From: Methylobacterium aquaticum
Lineage (GTDB): Bacteria > Pseudomonadota > Alphaproteobacteria > Rhizobiales > Beijerinckiaceae
NCBI RefSeq assembly: GCF_016804325.1
Contig: NZ_CP043627.1
Span: 3,423,001 to 3,487,000, forward strand
DNA length: 64,000 nt
Direction of reading: 5' to 3'
Positions 17,841 through 26,788 of the stretch are shown piece after piece. Both the position numbers and the translations under genes were made by a program. Within the stretch, counting starts at the first letter, position 1, and each line of letters opens with the position of its first letter. Below the pieces are notes generated by a model. It worked only from the letters and a program-made list of their open reading frames with translations. It made no database searches and was not told where the DNA came from.

Positions 17841-18830
17841 ATGTCCTCCGCCGCGGCGTCCACCGACGCCTCCCCGATCGCCCCCACCCTGCCCGAAGGC
17901 CGGGACGCCAAGGTGTTCCACCGCCTCGTCTTCGTCATCATCGCGGTCATGCTCGCGGTGCTGCCCTTCATCCTGTATCCCGTCTTCCTGATGAAGGTGT
18001 TGTGCTTTGCGCTGTTCGCGCTGGCCTTCAACCTGCTGCTCGGCTACGGCGGCCTTCTGTCCTTCGGCCACGCCGCCTATTTCGGCATGGCGAGCTACGT
18101 CACCGCCTATACCGCCAAGTACTGGGGCCTGACGCCGGAACTCGCGATCCTCGGCGGCACCCTGATGGCCGCGCTCCTCGGCCTCGTCTTCGGGGCGCTC
18201 GCCATCCGCCGCCAGGGCATCTACTTCTCGATGATCACCCTGGCGCTCGCCCAGATGGTGTTCTTCTTCTCGCTGCAAGCCAAGTTCACCGGCGGCGAGG
18301 ACGGCATCCAGGCGGTGCCGCGCGGCAACTTGTTCGGGGTGATCAGCCTCGCCGACGACCGGGTGCTCTACGCGCTGGTCGCGGTGATCTTCTTCCTCGG
18401 CCTGCTCTTAATCTACCGCATCATCCACTCGCCCTTCGGCCAGGTGCTGAAGGCGATCCGCGACAACGAGCCGAGGGCGATCTCGCTCGGCTACCGCGCC
18501 AACCAGTACAAGCTCGCGGTGTTCGTGCTCTCGACGACGCTGGCGGGCCTGGCCGGCTCGACCAAGGCGATCGTGTTCCAGCTCGCCTCGCTCACCGACG
18601 TGCATTGGTCGATGTCGGGCGAGGTGGTGCTGATGACGCTGGTCGGCGGCATGGGCACGGTGTTCGGCCCGATCCTCGGTTCCTTCGTCATCATCGCGAT
18701 GGAGAACTACCTGGCGCAGTTCGGCGCCTGGGTGACGATCATCCAGGGCGTGGTGTTCGTGGTCTGCGTGCTGGTGTTCCGCGAAGGCATCCTGGGTCTG
18801 GTGGCCCGGACGTTGAAGCGGCCGCTCTGA
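17841..18830 (+). CDS. livM: branched-chain amino acid-type ABC transporter permease (LivM-like)
   Basis: Second permease, 329 residues with eight to ten hydrophobic segments. FALFALAFNLLLGYGGLLSF with GHAAYFGMASYVTAY is the LivM signature, and GQVLKAIRDNEPRAISLGY is the ATPase-contact loop. MTLVGGMGTVFGPILGSFVI matches the family C-terminal core. It closes the six-gene transport operon. AAGGAACTCACCAAG precedes the ATG. A palindromic repeat follows and may help end or stabilise the transcript. Confidence 0.94.
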   Translation: MSSAAASTDASPIAPTLPEGRDAKVFHRLVFVIIAVMLAVLPFILYPVFLMKVLCFALFALAFNLLLGYGGLLSFGHAAYFGMASYVTAYTAKYWGLTPELAILGGTLMAALLGLVFGALAIRRQGIYFSMITLALAQMVFFFSLQAKFTGGEDGIQAVPRGNLFGVISLADDRVLYALVAVIFFLGLLLIYRIIHSPFGQVLKAIRDNEPRAISLGYRANQYKLAVFVLSTTLAGLAGSTKAIVFQLASLTDVHWSMSGEVVLMTLVGGMGTVFGPILGSFVIIAMENYLAQFGAWVTIIQGVVFVVCVLVFREGILGLVARTLKRPL

Positions 18831-18865
18831 GGGCGGGGGATTCGCCACGCTGCTCCGCGGAGTTT

Positions 18866-19016
18866 CCACCCTCCGCGTCATCCCGGGGCCCGGCGCAGCC
18901 GGGAACCCGGGACCCATGACCGCCGACGATCATAAGCGAAGCGACCAGCGCTCCGCCTCGTCCTACACCGTCAGCGGTCATGGATCCCGGGTTCCGCTGC
19001 GCGGCCCCGGGAATGG
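18866..19016. repeat. intergenic palindromic repeat, GTCATCCCGGG family, copy 2
   Basis: Same architecture as the copy at 7243-7393. The left arm is GTCATCCCGGGGCC … GGAACCCGGG with CCATGACCGCCGAC. The right inverted arm is GTCATGGATCCCGGG … CGCGGCCCCGGGAATG. Each arm is a hairpin. It lies between the convergent 3' ends of livM and spoVR, so both transcripts end in it. Confidence 0.8.
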
Positions 19017-19059
19017 CACCGAGGCCGGCAGATCCGCCGAGGCCGGGTGGCAGCAGACC

Positions 19060-20640
19060 TCAGAAGAAGGTCGGCCGCGCGCTGGCGGTGTGCTCTTTCA
19101 GCACCGCGCCGGTCGTGGTATCGACCTCCTTCATCAGGACGTCGTAGCCCCACAGGTCGGCGAGGTGCTGCAGCACCCGCATCGCGTCGTCCTTGTTGAG
19201 CAGGACGCGGTTGAGCACCTTGTGGTGCAGGATCAGCTTGCGGTCACCTTCGAGGTCGACGTCGACCACCTCGATGTCCGGGTCGAGCCAGGCGACGTCG
19301 TATTGCCGCGCGAAGGCCCGACGCAACTTCCGGTAGCCGCGCTCGTCGTGGATCGCCTCGACCCGGAGTTCCGGCTTGTCCGGATCGTCGGTGACGTGGA
19401 ACAGCCGCAGCTGGCGCATCAGCTTCGGGCTGAGGAACTGCGCGATGAAGCTCTCGTCGCGGTAATTCGCCCAGACATCGCGAAGAACCCCCATCGCGTC
19501 GCCGCTGCCGGCGATGTCCGGGAACCAGGCCCGGTCCTCCTCGGTCGGCTCGGTGCAGATGCGGGCGATGTCCGTCATCATGGCAAAGCCGATGGCGTAG
19601 GGGTTGTGGCCGCCGTAATGCCGGTCGTCATAGGTCGGCTGGCGGATCACGTTGGTGTGCGATTGCAGGAATTCGAGGTAGGCCGCCTCGTCGATCTGCC
19701 CGGTCTCCGACAGCCGGGTCATGATCCGGTAATGGTTGTAGGTGGCGCAGCCCTCGTTCATCACCTTGGTCTGGCGCTGGGGATAGAAATACTGCGCCAC
19801 GTGGCGGACGATGCGCAGGATCTCGCGCTGCCACGGCTGGAGCCGCGGCGCCGCCTTCTCCAGGAAGTAGAGGATGTTCTCCTGCGGCAGTTCCAGGAGC
19901 GCCCGGCGCCGCTCGGCATGCGGGTCCGGCTTGCCGGCCTGGGTCTTGGCCGGCAGGGTGCGCCAGAGGTCGTTGTACATCCGCTCCTGGTGCTCCTGCC
20001 GCTCGCGCTCGCGGCGCTGCTCGGAGGAGAGGTCGGGCCGCTTCTTGCGCGGGTAGCGGTGGACGCCCTGGTTCATCAGGGCGTGGGCGGCGTCCAGCAC
20101 CGCCTCGACGGCGTTGTGGCCGTAGCGCTCCTCGCACCGGGTGATGAAGGTCTTGGCGAAATCCAGGTAGTCGAGGATGCCTTCCGCATCCGTCCATTGC
20201 CGGAAGAGGTAGTTGTTCTTGAAGAAGTGATTGTGGCCGAAGGCGGCGTGGGCGATGACCAGCGTCTGCATCGTCGCCGTGTTCTCCTCCATGATGTAGG
20301 AGATGCACGGATCGGAATTGATGACGATCTCGTAGGCCAGCCCCATCAGGCCGCGGCGATAACCGGCCTCGTGCTGGGCGAAGTGCTTGCCGAACGACCA
20401 GTGCTTGTAGAACAGCGGCATGCCGATCGACGCATAGGCGTCGAGCATCTGCTCGGCGGTGATGATTTCGATCTGGTTCGGATACCAGCTCAAGCCGAGT
20501 TCCGGTCCGGCGATCGCCTCGCAGGCGTCGTGGATGCGCCGGATCGTGTCGAAATCCCAGTCGTTGCCGGTGAAGAGCGGGGTGTTCTTGGCGATCACGG
20601 CCGGGCCGGCGGGCCGCGCGCCGAAGGTGGCGGAACTCAT
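19060..20640 (-). CDS. spoVR: SpoVR family protein
   Basis: Cytoplasmic protein of 526 residues, homologous to E. coli YcgB and Bacillus SpoVR, with unknown biochemical role. Family segments include LSWYPNQIEIITAEQMLDAY, FYKHWSFGKHFAQHEAGYRR, GLAYEIVINSDPCISYIMEE, FGHNHFFKNNYLF and NEGCATYNHYRI. Histidine- and acid-rich motifs such as HNHFF suggest a metal site, but this is unproven. It is the third gene of prkA-yeaH-spoVR on the minus strand, a widely conserved trio linked to stationary phase, nitrogen and general stress responses. The start at 20640 leaves 155 bases to yeaH. Confidence 0.95.
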   Translation of the reverse strand: MSSATFGARPAGPAVIAKNTPLFTGNDWDFDTIRRIHDACEAIAGPELGLSWYPNQIEIITAEQMLDAYASIGMPLFYKHWSFGKHFAQHEAGYRRGLMGLAYEIVINSDPCISYIMEENTATMQTLVIAHAAFGHNHFFKNNYLFRQWTDAEGILDYLDFAKTFITRCEERYGHNAVEAVLDAAHALMNQGVHRYPRKKRPDLSSEQRRERERQEHQERMYNDLWRTLPAKTQAGKPDPHAERRRALLELPQENILYFLEKAAPRLQPWQREILRIVRHVAQYFYPQRQTKVMNEGCATYNHYRIMTRLSETGQIDEAAYLEFLQSHTNVIRQPTYDDRHYGGHNPYAIGFAMMTDIARICTEPTEEDRAWFPDIAGSGDAMGVLRDVWANYRDESFIAQFLSPKLMRQLRLFHVTDDPDKPELRVEAIHDERGYRKLRRAFARQYDVAWLDPDIEVVDVDLEGDRKLILHHKVLNRVLLNKDDAMRVLQHLADLWGYDVLMKEVDTTTGAVLKEHTASARPTFF

Positions 20641-20795
20641 CGGGCGTCGGACCTCCCGGTGCCTCTGGAGCATTTTCCGACGACGTGGAGACCGGTTCGT
20701 CGAAGAAAATGCGGCTAAACTGAATCCGGAGCATCCCCCGGCGGGATGCGAACCCTGAACTCTGAAACGCGCGGCCTCGGACGGCCGCGCCCTCG

Positions 20796-22112
20796 TCACG
20801 GTGACGCGGCCTCCTGCCCGGCCTTGCTGCGGGCGAACAGCTCGCGGAAGACCGGGTAGATGTCGCGGCGGTGGTTGACCTTGCGCATGGCGAGCACCGA
20901 ATTGGTCTTCGCGACCGGCTCGTAGGTGCGCCACAACGTCGTGCGGTGCTCGACGAAGCCGGCCCGCGGCCCGCCCTCGTCGCCGACCTCGAGATAGGCG
21001 AAGTACTGGCAGGCCGGCAGGATGGCCGAGCGCAGGAGATCCTGCGAGGTGGCGCCGTCGCTCGACACGTTGTCGCCGTCCGAGGCTTGCGCCGCGTAGA
21101 TGTTCCAGTCCTCGGGATTGTAGCGCTCGGCGATGATCCGCTTCATCTCGACCAAAGCCGAGGAGACCAGCGTGCCGCCGGTCTCGCGCGAGCCGAAGAA
21201 CGTCTCCTCATCGACCTCCTTGGCGTGGTCGGTATGGCGGATGAAGACGATCTCGACGTGCTTGTAGCGCCGGGTCAGGAAGATGTGCAGCAGGATGTAG
21301 AACCTTTTGGCGAGGTCCTTCATGTGCTCGGTCATCGAGCCCGAGACGTCCATCAGGCAGAACATCACCGCCTGGGCGACGGGCCGCGGATAGGGCTCGA
21401 AGCGCCGGTAGCGCAGGTCGATCGGATCGACGTACGGGATGCGCTGCGAGCGGGTGCGCAGGCGCTCCAGCTCCGCCTTCAACTCGTCGAGGATCACCGC
21501 GTCGGGCTGGCTCTCCTCCAGCGCCCGGATCTCCTCCGCCAGGGCCTCCATCTCGACGGATTTGGGCCGCTTCAGCGCGATGCGCCGCGACAGCGAGTTG
21601 CGCAGGGTCCGCCCGAGCGCCAGGTTCGCGGGCGAGCCCGACACCGTGTAGCCGGCCCGCCGCAGGGTCGCGGTCTCGACCACCGCGAGGCGGCGCTTGG
21701 CGAGGTCGGGCAATTCGAGGTCTTCGAGGAAGAGTTCCAAAAACTCCTCGCGGGTGAGGACGAACCGGAACGTGTCCTCGCCGTCGGCCCCGCCGTCGCT
21801 GCCCTCGCCGCTGCCGCCCCCTCCCCCGCCGCCGCCCGGCGGGCGCTCGATCAGGTCACCCTCGATATAGGTCTTGTTGCCCGGCAGGATGTGGTCGTTG
21901 ATCCCGGTCGAGGGGTTGCGGGTGAATTTCGGCTCGCGCACCCCGTCGACCGGCACGGTGACGTTGCCGTCCTTGCCGAGATCCTTGATGTCCTTGTCCC
22001 GGGCCGCCTCGCGCACGGCGCGCTGGGCCACGTCCCGGACCCGGCGCAGGAAACGCTGCCGGTTCGCCAGGCTCTTGCCGCCGGGATTGAGGCGTCGATC
22101 GATGATGTGCAT
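20796..22112 (-). CDS. yeaH: YeaH/YhbH family protein (DUF444)
   Basis: Protein of 438 residues with a C-terminal von Willebrand A-like domain. Its MIDAS motif is intact (MDVSGSMTEHMKDLAKRF). The N-terminal half is basic (RQRFLRRVRDVAQRAVREAA) and includes a striking run of nine glycines near residue 100, a flexible linker. The partner genes prkA and spoVR flank it; E. coli YeaH acts with the kinase YeaG. Overlap and gaps (118 bases to prkA) fit an operon. Function is inferred from the conserved gene trio. Confidence 0.95.
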   Translation of the reverse strand: MHIIDRRLNPGGKSLANRQRFLRRVRDVAQRAVREAARDKDIKDLGKDGNVTVPVDGVREPKFTRNPSTGINDHILPGNKTYIEGDLIERPPGGGGGGGGSGEGSDGGADGEDTFRFVLTREEFLELFLEDLELPDLAKRRLAVVETATLRRAGYTVSGSPANLALGRTLRNSLSRRIALKRPKSVEMEALAEEIRALEESQPDAVILDELKAELERLRTRSQRIPYVDPIDLRYRRFEPYPRPVAQAVMFCLMDVSGSMTEHMKDLAKRFYILLHIFLTRRYKHVEIVFIRHTDHAKEVDEETFFGSRETGGTLVSSALVEMKRIIAERYNPEDWNIYAAQASDGDNVSSDGATSQDLLRSAILPACQYFAYLEVGDEGGPRAGFVEHRTTLWRTYEPVAKTNSVLAMRKVNHRRDIYPVFRELFARSKAGQEAASP

Positions 22113-22230
22113 CCGCTTCGCGCTCTCCGATCACGCCATCCTACCGTATCGGGCATAGTCCCCGCCACCGCTCCCTGGGTGGCAGACCCGCGGAAGATCC
22201 TTCCGCGGGCCTTGTTGGTTCGATCGCGGG

Positions 22231-24183
22231 TCAGCCCGCCTGCTTGACGCGCATGTACCACTCGACCAGGCGACGCACCTGGCGCTCGGTATAGCCGCGA
22301 TCCTTCATCCGCTCGACGAACTCGCCGTGCTTCTTCTCGGTCTCGCTGTCCTTCTTCGAGCCGAAGGAGATCACCGGCAGCAATTCCTCGACCTGGCTGA
22401 ACATCCGCCGCTCGATGACTTCGCGGATCTTCTCGTAGGAGGTCCAGGACGGGTTGCGCCCGCCATGCTGGGCCCGCGAGCGCAGGGCGAACTTCACCAC
22501 CTCATTGCGAAAATCCTTCGGGTTGGCGATGCCCGCCGGCTTCTCGATCTTGGTGAGTTCCTGGTTCAGAAGTTCCCGGTTGAGCAGCTGCCCGGTCTCC
22601 GGGTCCTTGAAGTCCTGGTCCTCGATCCAGGCATCGGCGTAGTCGATATAGCGGTCGAACAGGTTCTGGCCGTAATCGTGATACGATTCGAGATACGCCT
22701 TCTGGATCTCGTGGCCGATGAACTCGGCGTAGCGCGGTGCCAGCTCGCCCTTGATGAATTCGAGGTAGCGCTTCTCGGTCTCGGGGGGGAGCTGCTCGCG
22801 GCGCAGCGACTGCTCGAGGACGTACATCAGGTGGACCGGGTCGGCCGAGACCTCGGTGGTGTCGTGGTTGAAGGTGGCGGCCATCACCTTGAAGGCGAAG
22901 CGGGTCGAGATCCCGTCCATGCCCTCGTCGACGCCGGCGGTGTCCTTGTATTCCTGCATCGAGCGGGCGCGGGGATCGACCTCGCGCAAGGACTCGCCGT
23001 CATAGACCCGCATCTTGGAGAAGACGTTCGAGTTCGCGTGCTCGCGCAGGCGCGAGAGCACCGAGAACCGGGCCAGCATCTCCAGCGTGCCGGGGGCGCA
23101 GCGGGCGGTGGCCAGTTCGGAGCCCGAGACCAGCTTCTCGTAGATCCGCTGCTCCTCGGTCACCCGCAGGCAGTACGGCACCTTGATGACGTAGATGCGG
23201 TCGATGAAGGCTTCGTTGTTCTTGTTGGTCTTGAAGCTCTGCCACTCGGCCTCGTTCGAGTGGGCGAGGATGATGCCGGTGAACGGAATCGCGCCGATAT
23301 TCTCGGTACCGACGTAGTTGCCCTCCTGCGTCGCGGTGAGCAGGGGGTGCAGCATCTTGATCGGCGCCTTGAACATCTCGACGAATTCGAGGATGCCCTG
23401 GTTCGCCCGGTTGAGGCCGCCCGAATAGGAATAGGCGTCGGGATCGGCCTGGCTCAGGGTCTCGAGCTTGCGGATGTCGACCTTGCCGACGAGGGACGAG
23501 ATGTCCTGGTTGTTCTCGTCGCCCGGCTCGGTCTTGGCGATCCCAATCTGGCGCAGGCGCGACGGGTTGACCTTGACGACCTTGAACTTCGAGATGTCGC
23601 CGCCGAACTCGTCGAGGCGCTTCAAGCACCACGGGCTCATCAGCCCGGTCAGGCGCCGCCGCGGCACGCCGTAGCGCTCCTCGATCATCGGCCCCATCGT
23701 CTCGGGGTCGAACAGCACCAGCGGGCTCTCGAAGACCGGGCTCATCTCGTTGCCGGCCTTGAGCACGTAGATGGGATGCACCTCCATCAGGGCCTTCAGC
23801 CGCTCGGCGAGCGACGACTTGCCGCCACCGACCGGCCCGAGCAGGTAGAGGATCTGCTTGCGCTCCTCCAGACCTTGCGCGGCATGGCGGAAGAACGAGA
23901 CGATCCGCTCGATCGTCTCCTCCATGCCGTAGAACTCGGAGAAGGCGGGATAGGTGCGGATGGTCCGGTTCATGAAGATCCGGCCCAAACGCGGGTCCCG
24001 CGCCGTGTCGATGAACTCTGGCTTGCCGATGGCGTCGAGAATGCGCTCCGGCGCACTCGCGTACATCAGGGGGTTGTCACGGCAGGCTTCGAGATATTCG
24101 GAGAGAGACAGCTCCGCGTCCCGGCGGGACTCGTAGCTGCGCGCGAAAGTTTGAAAGAGGTCGCTCGCTGACGGCATTGGCAT
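22231..24183 (-). CDS. prkA: PrkA family serine protein kinase
   Basis: AAA-type ATPase and protein kinase of 650 residues, homologous to E. coli YeaG and Bacillus PrkA. The N-terminal PrkA AAA domain has the P-loop GPVGGGKSS at residues 116-124, and LVLFDPETMGPMIEERYG and GIILAHSNEAEWQSFKTNKN are typical. The C-terminal domain (EQRIYEKLVSGSELA … RKMFSQVEELLPVISF-like region) is the kinase-like PrkA tail. Starts at ATG 24183 and 24177 are both possible. It leads the prkA-yeaH-spoVR operon with a long upstream gap that carries a possible EcfG-type promoter (24466-24495). Confidence 0.96.
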   Translation of the reverse strand: MPMPSASDLFQTFARSYESRRDAELSLSEYLEACRDNPLMYASAPERILDAIGKPEFIDTARDPRLGRIFMNRTIRTYPAFSEFYGMEETIERIVSFFRHAAQGLEERKQILYLLGPVGGGKSSLAERLKALMEVHPIYVLKAGNEMSPVFESPLVLFDPETMGPMIEERYGVPRRRLTGLMSPWCLKRLDEFGGDISKFKVVKVNPSRLRQIGIAKTEPGDENNQDISSLVGKVDIRKLETLSQADPDAYSYSGGLNRANQGILEFVEMFKAPIKMLHPLLTATQEGNYVGTENIGAIPFTGIILAHSNEAEWQSFKTNKNNEAFIDRIYVIKVPYCLRVTEEQRIYEKLVSGSELATARCAPGTLEMLARFSVLSRLREHANSNVFSKMRVYDGESLREVDPRARSMQEYKDTAGVDEGMDGISTRFAFKVMAATFNHDTTEVSADPVHLMYVLEQSLRREQLPPETEKRYLEFIKGELAPRYAEFIGHEIQKAYLESYHDYGQNLFDRYIDYADAWIEDQDFKDPETGQLLNRELLNQELTKIEKPAGIANPKDFRNEVVKFALRSRAQHGGRNPSWTSYEKIREVIERRMFSQVEELLPVISFGSKKDSETEKKHGEFVERMKDRGYTERQVRRLVEWYMRVKQAG

Positions 24184-24465
24184 TCCGGACCCTCACGACA
24201 TCGCCAGGATCATCCTGTCCCGCCTCGGATGCAATCGATATCCCCATGTTTGTCGCAGCGCGGCGACGTTGGGAGGGGTGCGGAGGCGGCCAGGAGCCTG
24301 TATGCAGGCCGGTTGCGAGCAAGGCGCGTGCCGCGCCAGTCGGGAAAGTTGCAGATCCGCCAAGGCCAAAGCCCGGTACGCGCCGGCCCTGTGCCGTAAA
24401 GGACACGCCCATTCCGGTTTTTCCACACCCCTCGGAGCGCCGTCGGCTGCTCCGCGAGACGTGAG

Positions 24466-24495
24466 GGGAACGCCGGCCGCAGGGCCGTCGTTCCC
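24466..24495 (-). promoter_or_regulatory. GGAAC-N17-CGTT box / hairpin upstream of prkA
   Basis: On the minus strand GGAAC (24494-24490) and CGTT (24472-24469) are 17 bases apart, matching the alphaproteobacterial general-stress sigma factor EcfG consensus. The prkA start lies about 280 bases downstream. The same bases are nearly palindromic: GGGAACG and CGTTCCC flank CGGCC-GCAG-GGCCG. They could therefore instead be a transcript-end hairpin for the gene at 24527, although no T-run follows. The rest of 24184-24526 shows nothing recognisable. Confidence 0.35.
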
Positions 24496-24526
24496 GCTTC
24501 GTTTCGAACCGGATGTCGGACGGGCG

Positions 24527-25003
24527 TCAGAGGTCGGTGCCGTCCTTCTTCGCGCCGTCCTTTGCCCCGTCCTTCGGGCCTTCCTTGGTGCCAGCGCCCC
24601 CGACGGTGAGCTTGATGGTCTGGGTGCTGACGTTGCCGTCGGTGCCCTTGATCTCCACCGTCACCTCGTCGGTGCCGGTGAAGCCGGCCTTGCTCTCGTA
24701 GAACAGGGCCTGGACGTTGGCGTCGGCGTTGGGGCAGCGATAGGTGGCGGGGGTCTTCACCTTGCCGGCGCGCTGGATCAGGGCGCCGTTCTTCGGCGGG
24801 CTCGTCACCTTCAGCTCGGGCTGCGGCCCGAGCGAGCAATCCTTCTTCAGGTTCGGCACCATCACCAGCCGGACCTGCTTGCCGGAGACGACGGAGTGCT
24901 CGCGCACCTTGGGGGCTTGCGCGAAAGCGGGGCCGGCGGCCAGCACGGGCCCGGCGGCCATCAGGATTGCGAGTGCCAGGGTCGGGCGGATGGGGCTGGT
25001 CAT
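24527..25003 (-). CDS. hypothetical secreted protein with Ig-like repeat
   Basis: Exported protein of 158 residues. The signal peptide MTSPIRPTLALAILMAAGPV continues to AFAQ, with cleavage near residue 28. The body is one beta-rich domain (KQVRLVMVPNLKKDCSLGP … TYRCPNADANVQALFYESKAG … GTDEVTVEIKGTDGNVS), resembling the Ig-like or cadherin-like domains of bacterial surface proteins. Two cysteines (in KDCSLG and YRCPNA) could form a disulfide. The Lys/Gly/Asp-rich tail (KEGPKDGAKDGAKKDG) is a low-complexity repeat. An upstream ATG at 25039 is less likely because the signal peptide starts at 25003. Function unknown. Confidence 0.75.
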   Translation of the reverse strand: MTSPIRPTLALAILMAAGPVLAAGPAFAQAPKVREHSVVSGKQVRLVMVPNLKKDCSLGPQPELKVTSPPKNGALIQRAGKVKTPATYRCPNADANVQALFYESKAGFTGTDEVTVEIKGTDGNVSTQTIKLTVGGAGTKEGPKDGAKDGAKKDGTDL

Positions 25004-25098
25004 GAGGCGTCTTGCTCTCCGAGGGGATGCCGGCCGCATGTGGGGAGCGGGGCTCGCGCCGTCGAGGGCCGGGGCCGTGTTTCCGGAGCGTCAATCCG

Positions 25099-25203
25099 TC
25101 AGTGCAGGACCAGCATGACGAACAGGTTGAAGAGGCCGAGCAGGGCGACCCCGCCGAGCCAGATCCAGTAGCCCCGCCCCTCGACCGGATAGTCGCCGAT
25201 CAT
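25099..25203 (-). CDS. 34-residue single-pass membrane protein
   Basis: ATG at 25203 follows the stop of the upstream gene by one base. AAGGGGAGGGG lies just upstream, so it has a strong ribosome binding site overlapping the end of the preceding coding region. The protein starts MIGDYPVEGRGYWIWLGGVA and ends in LLGLFNLFVMLVLH, one hydrophobic helix of about 22 residues with a polar, Tyr/Trp-rich N-terminus. It would be co-translated with the 156-residue gene. No family is recognised. Spacing, strong ribosome binding site and clean topology make it more than a chance ORF. Confidence 0.6.
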   Translation of the reverse strand: MIGDYPVEGRGYWIWLGGVALLGLFNLFVMLVLH

Positions 25204-25204
25204 C

Positions 25205-25675
25205 CTACCCCTCCCCTTGCTCGTCCCTTGGCTCATCCCCCGACGCGTCGCCCGTCGCCGCCTGCAGCACCGCCAGGGTGGCGCCGGTCACCCGGGCGAT
25301 CTGGGCCGGCGTGAACTCGCCCGCAAGGGCCGAGGCGAGCCCGCGCTCGATCCGCGCCCGCTCGCCGGCATCGCCGATCGCGTCGGCCGGGATGTCGCTC
25401 TCGCGCAGGCGGCAGGCATCGCGGATCGTGTCGGCGGCTTGGCGCAGCACCGCGCGCTGGTCGGGCGTCATGTCCCAGAGCGGCTGGCGCAGACGGGCGA
25501 TCACCCGCTTCGCGTCGCGATAGTCGCGGTCGACCACCGGGATCGCCTCGATCTGGCTCACCAGCAGCACCAGTTCGAGTACGTCGGCGGTGGCTTCCGG
25601 GCAGGTGCGCACGATGCGCATCAGCCGGGCGATCAGCTCGGTGGTCGGGGAAGCGTGACGGCGGGGGTCGGCCAT
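25205..25675 (-). CDS. hypothetical helical protein, 156 residues
   Basis: Soluble, predominantly helical protein that I do not recognise. It opens MADPRRHASPTTELIARLMR and contains IVRTCPEATADVLELVLLVSQ, DYRDAKRVIARLRQPLWDMT and EFTPAQIARVTGATLAVLQA, with an acidic tail (SGDEPRDEQGEG). The segment resembling a short helix-turn-helix near the C-terminus could suggest DNA or protein binding, but this is a guess. It has no signal peptide. The 34-residue membrane ORF follows it by one base and is probably cotranslated. Third-position G/C and length support a real gene. Confidence 0.65.
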   Translation of the reverse strand: MADPRRHASPTTELIARLMRIVRTCPEATADVLELVLLVSQIEAIPVVDRDYRDAKRVIARLRQPLWDMTPDQRAVLRQAADTIRDACRLRESDIPADAIGDAGERARIERGLASALAGEFTPAQIARVTGATLAVLQAATGDASGDEPRDEQGEG

Positions 25676-25745
25676 GTGCGCCTAACGCGGGGGCCAAGCG
25701 GCGGTTCTCCGGGTGGCCGGGCATATTCCGCGCCGGACCCGCCGA

Positions 25746-26258
25746 TCAGTCGTCCGTCACAGTCGGTGTCAGGCGCGCCAGCTGCCGCCGGCACGCCCGC
25801 AACTCGTCCAGAACGGCGGTCAGGCTCGCCCGGTCCGCCCGCCCGAGCGGCGGCGGCGCGGCCTCGGGTTCCGGCTCGTGGTCGGATTCGACGAAGGCGG
25901 GGGCGACCTGCTCGCCGCGGCCGACGGCCTGGACGAAGCGCATGCCGCGCTCGCGCAGGATCCGCTGGACGCCCCGGATCGTGTAGCCCTGCCCATAAAG
26001 CAGGCGGCGGATGCCGCGCAGGAGATCGACGTCGTCGGGACGGTAGTAGCGCCGGTTGCCGCCGCGCTTGAGCGGGCGCACCTGCGTGAAGCGCGTCTCC
26101 CAGAAGCGCAGCACGTGCTGGGGCAGGTCGAGGTCCTCGGCGACCTCGCTGATGGTACGGAAGGCGCCGGGTTCTTTCTCAGGCAGAAGGGCGCGAACGG
26201 GGGCGTCGGTGCCGCCGGGCTCCGAGACATCCTCGTCCTCGATCGGCATCCCGGTCAT
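25746..26258 (-). CDS. MerR family transcriptional regulator
   Basis: DNA-binding regulator of 170 residues. The MerR winged helix at about residues 33-100 reads [20 protein letters not shown], then [20 protein letters not shown] and [20 protein letters not shown]. Unlike metal-sensing MerR proteins it has no C-terminal cysteines. The tail is acidic and proline-rich, then helical. This type is found directly downstream of ihfA in many Hyphomicrobiales; here the gap is 41 bases. Effector unknown. Confidence 0.93.
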   Translation of the reverse strand: MTGMPIEDEDVSEPGGTDAPVRALLPEKEPGAFRTISEVAEDLDLPQHVLRFWETRFTQVRPLKRGGNRRYYRPDDVDLLRGIRRLLYGQGYTIRGVQRILRERGMRFVQAVGRGEQVAPAFVESDHEPEPEAAPPPLGRADRASLTAVLDELRACRRQLARLTPTVTDD

Positions 26259-26299
26259 CGGCCCGATCCCGAATCAGCCCGCGTGGTGCCCGGGCGGCC

Positions 26300-26617
26300 T
26301 CAACTGTCGTCTTCGTCCGGGGCGGCGTCGCCGTTGATCCGGGCCTTGAGCACGTTCGAGGGCTTGAACACCATCACCCGGCGCGGCTCGATCGCCACCT
26401 CGACGCCGGTCTTGGGGTTGCGGCCGACCCGCTTGCCCTTGTCGCGCACCACGAAGGAGCCGAACGAGGACAGCTTCACGGTCTCGCCGGAGGAGAGGCA
26501 GCCGCAGATCTCCGACAGGACGGTCTCCACCAGGGCGGCGGATTCCGTCCGCGACAGGCCGACCCGCTGGTAGACGGCCTCGCTCAGATCGGCCCGCGTG
26601 ACCGTCTTGCCTGCCAT
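26300..26617 (-). CDS. ihfA: integration host factor subunit alpha
   Basis: Small DNA-bending protein, 105 residues, that acts as a heterodimer with IHF beta. The HU/IHF fold is complete: [39 protein letters not shown], then [20 protein letters not shown] with the DNA-intercalating proline arm. It lies between fabH and the MerR gene on the minus strand, an arrangement usual in alphaproteobacteria. The 171-base gap to fabH may carry its own promoter. Confidence 0.96.
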   Translation of the reverse strand: MAGKTVTRADLSEAVYQRVGLSRTESAALVETVLSEICGCLSSGETVKLSSFGSFVVRDKGKRVGRNPKTGVEVAIEPRRVMVFKPSNVLKARINGDAAPDEDDS

Positions 26618-26788
26618 CGTGCTGCTCCCCCGGCGGCTGAATCGCGAACTAACGTATGTCTATGATCGCGCACGCTAATCGGCGGTGCGCGCCGGGTCAA
26701 CCGGGCCTTGGGCGGGTTCCCGGTTACTTTGCCGGGATACTTGGCCCGGATATTCGGCCGGCCTGCCTTCGGGGTCGATCGGCTCCGC

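Noticed and set aside
22231..24183. prkA-yeaH-spoVR as a novel system
   Set aside because: The trio is known and widely conserved; only its regulation here is uncertain.
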